Shown here piece by piece: positions 5,954 through 12,628 of a DNA stretch of 12,628 bases. Numbering within the stretch: the stretch's first letter is position 1; the number at the start of each line of letters is the position of its first letter. The notes beneath the pieces were generated by a model that searched no databases, was not told where the DNA came from, and saw nothing but the letters and a program-made list of their open reading frames with translations. The position numbers and the translations under genes are program-made. Source of the stretch: Oscillospiraceae bacterium (GTDB lineage Bacteria > Bacillota_A > Clostridia > Oscillospirales > Oscillospiraceae); assembly GCA_902789835.1 (NCBI GenBank), contig CADAPN010000044.1:1-12628 (forward strand). Direction: 5' to 3'.

Positions 5954-6649
5954 TTATGGGATTGATATGGGTTTTGCCCGAAACACTCGGATGGAGTCTT
6001 TCAGCCGCTGATGCCGGATTTCCGTTGCGTCGAACCGAACGGTGCGAAACGCAAACTGCATCACCGGTCCGGTACAGAAGGCACAGATAATCGTCCCGAT
6101 CCCCACAGGCCCTCCCAGCAGCCATCCTGTCAGGGTCGCCGTGCCGAGCAGTCCGATGCTCACCACTGCGATGGGAAGTTTCTTCAGGCGCTTGGCCAGG
6201 CCTACCAGAAGGGTGTCCCGCGGGCCGCAGCCCAGAGACGCCATCATATAGGTGTACTGCGTATAGGCCAATACGAACAGCCCCGCCAGCATAACCGGGA
6301 TCGCTGTCACGAGAGACTGGCAGGGTGCTACGGGATGGATCCGGTTAAAGAAGTCCACCGCTTTTCCGACTACCACCGCATCGATAAACATGGCGATGCC
6401 GATGGGCTCTTTCATCAGGATGTCGATGACCAGGATGGTAAGCGACACCGCAATGGAGGCATTTCCGTAGAGGATCCCGAGGCTCTTGGAAAGCCCCAGG
6501 TTCAGCACGTCCCAGGGCGCCGCGCCGATGTTGGCCTGGATGGTCAGATAGATTCCAAACCCGTTGACAAACAGGCTGACCGCCGCAATCAGCATATTCA
6601 GAAGGATTGCCCCGGGTGACCGGTTCTCCCGCAGTTCATTTCTCCACAT
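5954..6649 (-). CDS. YczE/YitT-type integral membrane protein
   Basis: A 231-residue protein with about five or six hydrophobic helices, near residues 14-37, 56-78, 84-100, 112-137, 158-178 and 183-203. AAPWDVLNLGLSKSLGI, the GCGPRDTLLVGLAKR segment and GIGTIICAFCTGPVMQFAF are recognisable marks of the YczE/YyaS/YitT-like group in Bacillota. Its molecular role is unknown; some relatives are listed as putative transporters or secretion-linked proteins. The C-terminal 25 residues are basic and probably cytosolic. ATG 6649 has a weak AAGGT site. The gene lies 70 nt downstream of glf on the same strand without a clear terminator between them, so co-transcription from the glf promoter is likely. 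Confidence 0.85.
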   Translation of the reverse strand: MWRNELRENRSPGAILLNMLIAAVSLFVNGFGIYLTIQANIGAAPWDVLNLGLSKSLGILYGNASIAVSLTILVIDILMKEPIGIAMFIDAVVVGKAVDFFNRIHPVAPCQSLVTAIPVMLAGLFVLAYTQYTYMMASLGCGPRDTLLVGLAKRLKKLPIAVVSIGLLGTATLTGWLLGGPVGIGTIICAFCTGPVMQFAFRTVRFDATEIRHQRLKDSIRVFRAKPISIP

Positions 6650-6719
6650 GTTTCGACCTTGTCAAATCATTCTTTGGATCCGGCGCCGCTTATGTCCGCG
6701 GCCTGCCGCCGTAAGCTCT

Positions 6720-7832
6720 TCAGGCCAGTTCTTCTCTCGCCTTCCGGAGCGCCGCGGCGATCACCTGGTCCATGTCGTAGTACTTATATTCCCCGAGGCG
6801 TCCGCCGAAAACGATCTTCTCTTCCCGCTCTGCCAGCGCCTTGTACTGCTGATACAGCGCGCCGTTTTTCTCGTCGTTCACCGGGTAATAGGGCTCATCA
6901 CCCGGCTTCCATTCCGCGGAATACTCCCGGGAGATCACGGTCTTCGGAAGGTCCTTGCCCTGTTCGTCTTTGCCGAAGGTGAACCACTTGTGCTCGATGA
7001 TTCTCGTCCACGGAGTCTCGCGGTCCGTATAGTTCACCGCTGCATTCCCCTGGAAGTTCGGCTGATCCAGCAGTTCCGTCTCAAACCGCACGCTTCGGTA
7101 CTCCAATGTTCCCAGGCGGAAGCCGAAGAAGGCATCAATGGGACCGGTGTAGACCACCCGTCTTGCCTGACGATCCAGGGCTTCCCGATTCTCCAGATAA
7201 TCACAGCCCAGCCGCACTTCAATTCCGTCCAGGAGCCGCTCCACCAGCTTCGTATAGCCCTCGGTGGGGATTCCCTGATACAGAGCGTTGAAGTAGTTGT
7301 TGTCGAAGGTCAGGCGCACGGGGAGTCTTCGGATGATGAAGGCCGGCAGGTCCTTGCAGTCGCGTCCCCACTGTTTTTCCGTATAGCCTTTTACCAGCTT
7401 CTCAAAGATATCCCGGCCCACCAGGGAGATTGCCTGCTCCTCCAGATTCTTCGGTTCGCCGGTGATCTCCTTCCGCTGCTCGGCAATCTTCGCCTCGGCC
7501 TCCTCCGGCGTCACCACACCCCACATCTTATTGAAGGTGTACATGTTAAACGGCAGGCTGTAGAGTTCCCCTTTGTAATTTGCCACCGGCGAGTTTGTAA
7601 ACCGGTTGAACGCCGCAAAGCAGTTCACATAGTCCCAGACCTCCCGGTTGTTGGTGTGGAAGATATGCGCGCCGTAAACATGGACTTTGATGCCCTCCAC
7701 ATCCTCGGTATAGACATTGCCGGCGATATTGGGACGCTTATCGACGACAAGGACCTTCTTTCCGGCCTCTGTCGCTTCCCGCGCAAACACCGCGCCGTAC
7801 AGTCCCGCCCCGACAATCAGATAATCATACAT
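6720..7832 (-). CDS. glf: UDP-galactopyranose mutase
   Basis: This flavoenzyme converts UDP-galactopyranose to UDP-galactofuranose, the donor for galactofuranose in cell-surface polysaccharides. ATG 7832 has GGAGG 8 nt upstream and gives 370 residues, close to the normal size. An upstream GTG at 7865 is not needed. The FAD Rossmann motif GAGLYG is at residues 8-13, followed by VVDKRPNIAGN. YGAHIFHT (53-60), FNRFTNSP (75-82), GYTEKQWG (149-156) and PVRLTFDNNY (171-180) closely follow the E. coli and Klebsiella enzymes. Arg173 and Arg277 (in TRIIEHK) correspond to the two arginines that bind the UDP diphosphate, and GGRLGEYKYYDM (343-354) is the FAD-binding C-terminus. No glycan-synthesis genes lie alongside, so it is an isolated glf with a YczE-like partner downstream. 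Confidence 0.97.
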   Translation of the reverse strand: MYDYLIVGAGLYGAVFAREATEAGKKVLVVDKRPNIAGNVYTEDVEGIKVHVYGAHIFHTNNREVWDYVNCFAAFNRFTNSPVANYKGELYSLPFNMYTFNKMWGVVTPEEAEAKIAEQRKEITGEPKNLEEQAISLVGRDIFEKLVKGYTEKQWGRDCKDLPAFIIRRLPVRLTFDNNYFNALYQGIPTEGYTKLVERLLDGIEVRLGCDYLENREALDRQARRVVYTGPIDAFFGFRLGTLEYRSVRFETELLDQPNFQGNAAVNYTDRETPWTRIIEHKWFTFGKDEQGKDLPKTVISREYSAEWKPGDEPYYPVNDEKNGALYQQYKALAEREEKIVFGGRLGEYKYYDMDQVIAAALRKAREELA

Positions 7833-7885
7833 GACTTGTTCCTCCATCGTTTTTGATCCTGGCATTCCGGTTTCAAGCCCGGTAC

Positions 7886-7914
7886 AGTATAAATCATCCG
7901 CGTAAAAATGGCAA
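7886..7914 (-). promoter_or_regulatory. glf promoter
   Basis: On the minus strand TTGCCA (7914-7909), 17 nt, then TATACT (7891-7886). It sits about 54 nt upstream of the glf ATG at 7832. Part of the leader, 7868-7882, can form a small CCGG...CCGG hairpin. The opposite-facing TIR promoter lies about 85 bp away. Confidence 0.7.
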
Positions 7915-7932
7915 GTCTCAACCTTTTGGGGC

Positions 7933-7954
7933 TGCTTTCGGATTGCTTTCGGAT
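7933..7954. repeat. Perfect tandem 11-nt direct repeat
   Basis: TGCTTTCGGAT occurs twice back to back at 7933-7943 and 7944-7954. The pair lies in the 242-bp spacer between glf and the small TIR gene, 19 nt upstream of the glf -35 box and about 44 nt upstream of the TIR -35 box. One repeat unit is about one helical turn, so two protomers would bind the same DNA face. This makes it a candidate operator. Confidence 0.6.
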
Positions 7955-7997
7955 GTTAACAGGCTATGAACCTTCCGGCCGTAGAGGCGGCTTTTGC

Positions 7998-8026
7998 TTG
8001 ACAGAGCCGAAACCGGGTCGTATACT
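7998..8026 (+). promoter_or_regulatory. Promoter of the small TIR gene
   Basis: A consensus TTGACA (7998-8003), 17 nt, then TATACT (8021-8026), the best promoter match in the window. Transcription should begin near 8033, giving a leader of about 42 nt before ATG 8075. Confidence 0.8.
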
Positions 8027-8033
8027 TTCGAGG

Positions 8034-8046
8034 CAGGGATTCCCTG
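8034..8046. promoter_or_regulatory. Palindrome at the TIR transcript start
   Basis: CAGGGATTCCCTG is an inverted repeat of 6 + 1 + 6 nt placed 7 nt after the -10 box, at the predicted start of transcription. The single-base centre cannot form a stable RNA hairpin, so a DNA-bound dimeric repressor is a more natural explanation than an RNA element. Confidence 0.4.
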
Positions 8047-8074
8047 ACTCTCCCCCTTCGGAGTGATTGTATCC

Positions 8075-9175
8075 ATGGCTTATCAAGATCCTTCTCTCGC
8101 TTCCTATCACGGCAGCGAGCCCTATATATTCATCAGTTATTCCCACCGCAACATGGACCGTGCCTCGGCCATCATCCGCAGCATGAACCGCGCGGGCTAC
8201 CGCGTCTGGTACGACGAGGGACTGATCCCCGGACGGGAATGGGATGAGAACATCGCCCGCATTATCATGGGCTGCGGGTATTTTGTCGCGCTGATCACAC
8301 ATGAATATCTCGCATCCTCCAACTGTAAGGATGAGCTGAATTATGCCCGCGACAAGAACAAGCCCATCCTTCTGATCTATCTGGACGAAGTGGCCCTTCC
8401 CGCCGGTATGGAGCTGCGCCTGGGACGTCTTTTTGCGGTCCACTGCAGCCAATACTCCAACGTCGAGGACTTCTATCTCAAGGTCTTTTCCGCCGACGGG
8501 CTCGCGCGCTGCAACCGGCGTACTGTTCCCGCGTCATCCGCTGCCCCCGCGGCGGCACGGAGTTCTTCCGCTTCCCGCCCCTCTTCCGGTCGGACCGTGC
8601 AGAATCAGCGCGCACAGGAGGTCCCCGCAGAAGCGCCGGCAAGGGCGGAGCCTTCCTCCGGCAGCCCTGTGGGCAAGATCATCGGTGTTCTGCTGATCAT
8701 GGCTCTTCTGCTCGGCGGGGCATACCTGCTGTACTACTACTTCTCTGACCCCGGCACGTCGGCGCCTTCCGCGCCGCCTCCGCCGCCGACGGAAGCGCTG
8801 GAATCCGCTGTCCCCACCGTTTCCACGGAAGCCGAACTGGACATTGAGGCCGTGCAGGAACCCTCCGTCGTTACGTCTCCCATAATTGACCCGGATCCCG
8901 TTCTGTCTCCCTCGCCGGAGGTCGTAAGCACGCCGCTCCCCACAGAGGAACCCGTCTCGACCGTGGAGCCCTCTTCCACACCGACGCCGGAGATTACCCC
9001 TGCCCCGACGCCGACGCCGGAGCCCACTCCTACTCCCACACCTGAAACCGTTCAGACGCCGGAGCCGCAGCTCGTTGAATCGACCCCGACGCCGACGCCA
9101 TCAACCGAAAACGTTTTGGTTGTGGAATCAGGCGGAACAGCCGGCAGCACGGTTACCGTCGTGCCCACTGCATAA
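8075..9175 (+). CDS. Membrane-anchored TIR-domain protein with Pro/Thr-rich tail
   Basis: ATG 8075 (GGAG about 11 nt upstream; a GTG at 8063 would only add four residues) gives 366 residues. Residues 15-140 are a TIR domain: PYIFISYSHRNMD is the first strand, then GYRVWYDEGLIPGREW with the BB-loop. SSNCKDEL holds Glu87 at the position of the NADase glutamate of active TIRs. A Ser/Ala/Pro linker (150-200) follows, then one transmembrane helix (201-223, KIIGVLLIMALLLGGAYLLY) and about 140 residues rich in Pro, Thr and Glu with TPTP runs. With no signal peptide and a long N-terminal soluble domain, the TIR is probably cytosolic and the tail outside, crossing or spanning the cell wall. The gene converges on the large TIR gene. 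Signalling or defence is inferred from the domain only; the NADase activity is untested. Confidence 0.9.
   Translation: MAYQDPSLASYHGSEPYIFISYSHRNMDRASAIIRSMNRAGYRVWYDEGLIPGREWDENIARIIMGCGYFVALITHEYLASSNCKDELNYARDKNKPILLIYLDEVALPAGMELRLGRLFAVHCSQYSNVEDFYLKVFSADGLARCNRRTVPASSAAPAAARSSSASRPSSGRTVQNQRAQEVPAEAPARAEPSSGSPVGKIIGVLLIMALLLGGAYLLYYYFSDPGTSAPSAPPPPPTEALESAVPTVSTEAELDIEAVQEPSVVTSPIIDPDPVLSPSPEVVSTPLPTEEPVSTVEPSSTPTPEITPAPTPTPEPTPTPTPETVQTPEPQLVESTPTPTPSTENVLVVESGGTAGSTVTVVPTA
8974..9102 (+). repeat. Pro/Thr-rich repeat coding segment
   Basis: ACG-CCG type codon pairs repeat irregularly here and encode TPTP and TPEP motifs in the C-terminal tail of the small TIR protein. The runs at 9005-9058 and 9081-9102 are the densest. 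Such tails usually form extended, often glycosylated wall-spanning stalks. The repeat is prone to replication slippage, so its length may differ between strains. Confidence 0.7.
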
Positions 9176-9180
9176 AAAGC

Positions 9181-9223
9181 ACAGAGCGCAGATACGAATC
9201 CCTCGATCCGTACTGCGCTCTGT
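9181..9223. terminator. Bidirectional terminator between the two TIR genes
   Basis: An 11-bp perfect stem pairs 9181-9191 (ACAGAGCGCAG) with 9213-9223 (CTGCGCTCTGT). Four further inner pairs (TACG/CGTA) follow a bulged A. T-runs follow on both strands: TTTTTC after 9223 on the plus strand and, on the minus strand, TTTTT from 9178-9174. It serves both converging genes. Confidence 0.92.
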
Positions 9224-9243
9224 TTTTCTGTCTTCCTTTTCCC

Positions 9244-12200
9244 TTACCCTGTCTCTGTTTCGAGCCGCTGCGGTGTGAAAGCCTCCTGCTGCCGTCTTGC
9301 CATGGCAATCAGTTCTTCAATGCTGTATTCCCGGAAGCTGCCGAGATATCGGTTCATTTCCCCGCTCTGATACACTTTTTCCGGAATCAGGCTGTAGGCG
9401 ATCAGCTCCCTGCGGTCTTCCAGCCGTTCAAGCACGGAAGATGCGTAGTACACCGCCGTGTCACTGTCTGAATTCAGCGAAACCGCGTTCATATAACCGT
9501 TAAAGTACAGATACAGTCTCGTCGGGGTGAACTCATAGCGAAAATCCTTTCCGGTCATCACATCCATGCTCATGTCAAAGGAGAGCGGTACACGGCGGAT
9601 CTCCTCTCCGTTTTCATAAATGACCAGATTTCCGCCCGGATAAGCGCAGAACAGCCGCCCTGCGTACCAGGCAAAAGACTTCGCCTTTTCTCCGGAATAG
9701 GGGATTTTCATAATCAGGTCGCCGTTAAACCCGCAGACAACGATCTCCTTCGTGCCGGAGAAGATGACGCCATCTTCGGTAAATGCGACCAAGCTGAGAT
9801 CATCCGGCGCCCCCGGAAGGAACGTGACCGTCCCGTCCTCCGTACTGATCAGGACGGCATGCCTGCTCGCGTCACGCGGATCCGTACACGCGGCAAAAAT
9901 CCGTTTTCCGTCGGGAGAAAGGGTCAGCGGTGACGGAACCAAGACCGAATTCTCCTCGCAGATCAGGACGCAGTCTCCCATCGCTTCATCCACATCCAGC
10001 TCGCGCATTTCCCCGTCGGTCAGCCGGAAAAGCACAATCCGGTGATAGGCATCCCGATCATGCGCGGCCAGCATCTCCCCCTGAACGCTCACGGGAGAAG
10101 GGGCCGCATAGTATCGGTCCAGATAAATCGCTTCCGTTCGGGATGCGGGATTGAACCAGCCTTCCGCCGTACCATCGTCATGCAGCGGGAGCTCTGTTTC
10201 AGATAAGATCTCTCCGCTTTCCATGTCCAGCCTGACAAGCGAGAGCCGTCCGTCTTTTCCGCTGATGCGCAGCAGCCAGGCACTCCCCTTGTTTTCCGTC
10301 AGGAGATGCCAGGCGTCTGCCGGATCAAGTTCGCGCGAATGCTCCATTTTCCGTGTTTCGAGGTTATAGAACAGCAGGGTTCTCTCCGCCTGCACCAGCA
10401 GCCGATCCCCGGCGCGCAGGAAGTTATCCGGCCGATACGGAGTCCCCTCACCGTCAAAGGCCGAAAACGAATCATCGCTGACGCTTTCATAGATGCTGAT
10501 GTTCCCCGCCGAACGCAGCACATACTGAAGCTCCTGATATGGTCCTGCCTTGATCCCGGTGACGCGGTCCAGGCCCTCCGGAAACATTTTGACCAGTGTG
10601 GCGCTGCCGCTGTCGGTAAACAATGTGCCGATCATGCCATCTTCCGTGATGAAGTTGACTTCCGCTCCATCGGCGGAAACAAGGCTCAGGACCTCCCGTT
10701 CGATATTCCTGCTGCCGAGCAGGGTTCCGTCCCGGTCAAAGCGGCTGATGCTGCTGCCCAGGGCGAGATAAAGATCATTCTTCTCTCCGCCGAACAGCAG
10801 CTTGCCCGCCTCGGCACTCCCATCGGCGGTAAGCGGCTGCCGCCACCGTTCCTCTCCGCCTCGAAAAGCGTGCAGGCCATGCCTGACCTCTGTCAGGCCG
10901 GTCACGCTCCCGGTTTCTCTCATCGCCTTCTCTTCGTCTGTTCCCAGAAGATAAAAATCACCCTCTGCATCGAAACAGAAGCCTTCCACCCGGCGATAGA
11001 CCGGATCGAGCCTTACAAACGCCGCGGTCTCCGTCTGAAAAATCCCCATCCGGTATTCAAACGCTCCGATGCGGCCGCGATTCCCCCTGAGCTTTACGGC
11101 GATCTGTCTGTCGTCCGGGGACCAGCAGAGCTCCGTGATATACTCGTCCGTCCCCTCCGGCAGCGTCAGGCGCCGGATCTCATTGCCTTGCGCATCGAGC
11201 AGCAGCACACCGTTGATGTCGCCGGCCGCAATCATCGTACCGCTGTGATTCGGGCTGAACGGACAGACCGCGGTTGTGATCGGTGTACGCCAGTTTTCTT
11301 TCCCCGTCCGGTAGTCTGTCGACACGAGGAAGCCGTCTTCGACAAAGCAGAGCAGTGCCCCGTCCGTTCCCTCTGCAGGCGACACGGGCACCGTGTTTCC
11401 CGATACGCGGAAGACCGCGATTTCTTTCCTTGAATCAAGTTCAAAGCTCCGAAAAAGTCCGCTGTGATCCATACATACCAGGATTTTCCCGTCCCGGCTG
11501 ATCAAGAACGAATCGATGTCGGCCGCTTCGTCGATCCGCCAGGTTTCCAGCCAGTGATACGGTGTCAGATACGCATAACTGGCCTGAGAGAGGGCATACT
11601 GTGCTTCATCGGTGACCGGGCGGTCCATTTCTTCGTTTGGCAGGGCCTGCAGCGCGTCGTTCAGCGCCTGCAGGCGATCCTGCGTGCTGAAGGCATCCAG
11701 GGACCGCATCGCCAGCAGTCTCGACTCGCTGATCAGCGACTGGCGGTAGTTTTTGCTGATCTGCGCATTACTCCAGAGCAGCCATGTGATGGCCGCCGCG
11801 GCCGCCACAAAACCCGCCGAAAAGAAGGCCGTGAGCCTCCTGCGGCGATAACGCTCCCGCCGCATGACCAGCTCGTCATACTGGCAGCCCAGCAGCACCG
11901 CGGCCAGCCGCGGCAACTCTGTTTTCCTCGCCGCTCTGAAGTCACCCCTGTAGTCGCAGGCCAGCGGCTCGATTTCCGTCTCGACGCTAAGCTTCGTCCC
12001 GTCCTCGGCGGTGACCTCTTCCCTGCCGCGCCGCAGAAGCTCCGGAAAAACCTCCGGCGGCTCTCCTTCGGACAGCACACAGAGCACATGCTCCGGCCCC
12101 CGAAGCTTCAGGAAGGTCTCCAGCTCATGGAGGCACCATGCGGATTGCTTATACCCCGGCGAGCAGATCACGATCAGATACTCCGAGGCTCTCAAGGCCT

Positions 12201-12405
12201 CCTCGATCCGTCCGGAAAGGTCGCTGGTGATCGCGAGTTCCTCCTGATCGCGGAAGATCCGGTCGATTCTTTCCTTTCCCGAGGCGCTGCGGATACCTTT
12301 CGGCACGCGAAACCGCTCCAGGCTCTTCTGGATCTCCTTTGCCACCGCGACGTCCCGCCGCGTCCGCCGGTAGGAAATAAAGGCGTTATATTTCTGTTCT
12401 TTCAT
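9244..12405 (-). CDS. Large TIR protein: TIR, membrane helix, beta-propeller-like region
   Basis: A 1053-residue protein from ATG 12405, with AGGCGGTGAT 3 nt upstream. Residues 4-125 are TIR: YNAFISYRR opens it, RIFRDQEEL is near 50, YLIVICSPGYKQSAWC and CLHEL follow, with Glu94 at the NADase position. RRERYRRRR (182-190) precedes one transmembrane helix (191-211), so the TIR should be cytosolic. Residues 220-280 (SESRLLAMRSL...DRLQALNDALQALP) are a helical linker of the kind seen before WD40-like domains in nSTAND and TIR proteins. From about 285 to the end run degenerate repeats such as SPDDRQIAVKLRGN and SPDGKRIFAACTD, typical of WD40/PQQ-like beta-propellers, predicted outside the cell. 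Ligand unknown. It would sense through the propeller and signal through TIR, which is inference. No signal peptide or anchor motif was seen. Confidence 0.9.
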   Translation of the reverse strand: MKEQKYNAFISYRRTRRDVAVAKEIQKSLERFRVPKGIRSASGKERIDRIFRDQEELAITSDLSGRIEEALRASEYLIVICSPGYKQSAWCLHELETFLKLRGPEHVLCVLSEGEPPEVFPELLRRGREEVTAEDGTKLSVETEIEPLACDYRGDFRAARKTELPRLAAVLLGCQYDELVMRRERYRRRRLTAFFSAGFVAAAAAITWLLWSNAQISKNYRQSLISESRLLAMRSLDAFSTQDRLQALNDALQALPNEEMDRPVTDEAQYALSQASYAYLTPYHWLETWRIDEAADIDSFLISRDGKILVCMDHSGLFRSFELDSRKEIAVFRVSGNTVPVSPAEGTDGALLCFVEDGFLVSTDYRTGKENWRTPITTAVCPFSPNHSGTMIAAGDINGVLLLDAQGNEIRRLTLPEGTDEYITELCWSPDDRQIAVKLRGNRGRIGAFEYRMGIFQTETAAFVRLDPVYRRVEGFCFDAEGDFYLLGTDEEKAMRETGSVTGLTEVRHGLHAFRGGEERWRQPLTADGSAEAGKLLFGGEKNDLYLALGSSISRFDRDGTLLGSRNIEREVLSLVSADGAEVNFITEDGMIGTLFTDSGSATLVKMFPEGLDRVTGIKAGPYQELQYVLRSAGNISIYESVSDDSFSAFDGEGTPYRPDNFLRAGDRLLVQAERTLLFYNLETRKMEHSRELDPADAWHLLTENKGSAWLLRISGKDGRLSLVRLDMESGEILSETELPLHDDGTAEGWFNPASRTEAIYLDRYYAAPSPVSVQGEMLAAHDRDAYHRIVLFRLTDGEMRELDVDEAMGDCVLICEENSVLVPSPLTLSPDGKRIFAACTDPRDASRHAVLISTEDGTVTFLPGAPDDLSLVAFTEDGVIFSGTKEIVVCGFNGDLIMKIPYSGEKAKSFAWYAGRLFCAYPGGNLVIYENGEEIRRVPLSFDMSMDVMTGKDFRYEFTPTRLYLYFNGYMNAVSLNSDSDTAVYYASSVLERLEDRRELIAYSLIPEKVYQSGEMNRYLGSFREYSIEELIAMARRQQEAFTPQRLETETG

Positions 12406-12440
12406 GCGATCACCGCCTTTGTTTTTCGCTTCTTTTTATC

Positions 12441-12469
12441 ATTTTAATGCATGGTCACAGGAATTGCAA
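12441..12469 (-). promoter_or_regulatory. Promoter of the large TIR gene
   Basis: On the minus strand TTGCAA (12469-12464), 17 nt, then TAAAAT (12446-12441), 36 nt ahead of the ATG. It lies in the 3' exon of the group II intron, so the insertion has left this promoter intact about 64 bp away. Confidence 0.55.
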
Positions 12470-12532
12470 GGCAGAGTTCCCGCTCTCGGCAGGAGGCCGG
12501 ATTATTCTCCGCGGGATCCGGGGAATTCCGTA

Positions 12533-12628
12533 ATCGAGTAGGAGGGGCTGAGTAAGCCCCGACCTCTCACACCACCGTGCGTACCGTTCGGTACACGGCG
12601 GTTCAACCGCATAAGTGCAGAGACTCGT
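12533..12628 (-). ncRNA. Group II intron 3' end (domains V and VI), continuing past the right edge
   Basis: Read on the minus strand, 12602-12571 folds as a canonical domain V: an 8-bp lower stem (ACCGCCGU with ACGGUGGU), a 2-nt GC bulge on the 3' side, a 5-bp upper stem (GUACC/GGUAC) and a 4-nt GAAC loop. Domain VI follows at 12568-12536, with a GGGGCU/AGCCCC stem and AGG/CCU plus GAG/CUC pairs flanking a bulged A at 12539. That A is about 7 nt from the expected 3' splice site and is the likely branch point. The intron ends in CUACUCGAU, typical of bacterial group II introns. The rest of the intron and any reverse transcriptase/maturase gene lie to the right. It points in the same direction as the large TIR gene, about 128 bp upstream of its ATG. 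Confidence 0.85.

Noticed and set aside
6685..6702. Hairpin between glf and the YczE-like gene as a terminator
   Set aside because: The stem is only 5 bp and has no U-tract, so it is too weak to claim.
6564..7856. 430-codon plus-strand ORF opposite glf and the YczE-like gene
   Set aside because: It is an antisense reading of two clearly recognised genes. Its product has no recognisable domain.
8737..9039. Minus-strand ORF with Gly-Val repeats
   Set aside because: It is the antisense of the Pro/Thr repeat of the small TIR gene; the apparent repeats only mirror that sequence.
8974..9102. Possible minisatellite or CRISPR-like array
   Set aside because: The repetition is irregular, follows codons and lacks constant repeat-spacer spacing. 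It is coding low-complexity sequence.
10306..12447. Two long plus-strand ORFs (375 and 327 codons) opposite the large TIR gene
   Set aside because: Both are antisense shadows in GC-rich coding DNA and are rich in Arg and His without any domain. The minus-strand frame is a recognisable TIR protein.
12497..12521. CCGGAT...ATCCGG hairpin in the intron 3' exon as a terminator target
   Set aside because: The stem is 6 bp with a 13-nt loop and no U-run. It could be chance, and it does not resemble a terminator that class C introns use.
1..12628. tRNA, rRNA or CRISPR loci
   Set aside because: I looked along both strands and saw no cloverleaf, rRNA motif or regular repeat array.

Overview
This 12.6-kb stretch looks like the chromosome of a Gram-positive anaerobe of the class Clostridia (Bacillota), possibly a gut Lachnospiraceae or Oscillospiraceae type. 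The signs are strong AGGAGG-type ribosome binding sites, sigma-A-like promoters with 17-nt spacers, several protein families common in that class (DUF4314, DUF5131, YczE-type membrane protein, Flavodoxin_4-like protein), and moderately GC-rich coding DNA. The species cannot be named from the sequence.

Layout. (1) 1-2340 is an AT-rich accessory island. It holds the C-terminal end of a transposase cut by the left edge, an HNH-like protein and a 357-residue protein I do not recognise (both minus strand). Two look-alike hairpin terminators flank the pair. (2) At 2340-2576 base composition shifts towards GC-rich, with a DUF4314 gene that appears to have lost its N-terminus. (3) 2574-4687 is a LysR regulator divergent from a flavodoxin-like gene and a hexapeptide acetyltransferase gene; the acetyltransferase start region looks frameshifted. 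(4) 4762-5924 minus holds a DUF5131 (Gp37/Gp68-like) Cys-rich protein preceded by two doubtful small ORFs. (5) 5954-7832 minus holds UDP-galactopyranose mutase (glf) followed by a YczE-like membrane protein. (6) 8075-12405 holds two convergent membrane-anchored TIR-domain proteins sharing one bidirectional terminator. (7) At the right edge, on the minus strand, lie domains V and VI of a group II intron; the rest of it is outside the window.

How it works together. The most interesting part is the TIR pair. One protein is a cytosolic TIR domain followed by a transmembrane helix and a Pro/Thr-rich tail. The other is TIR, transmembrane helix, then about 840 residues of beta-propeller-like sequence. 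By the positive-inside rule both place TIR in the cytoplasm and the C-terminal part outside. This suggests a cell-surface sensing or defence module, which is inference. The small TIR gene is divergent from glf, and the spacer carries two good promoters, a perfect tandem 11-nt repeat and a palindrome, so the two could share regulation. The LysR regulator probably controls the flavodoxin and acetyltransferase genes through overlapping divergent promoters.
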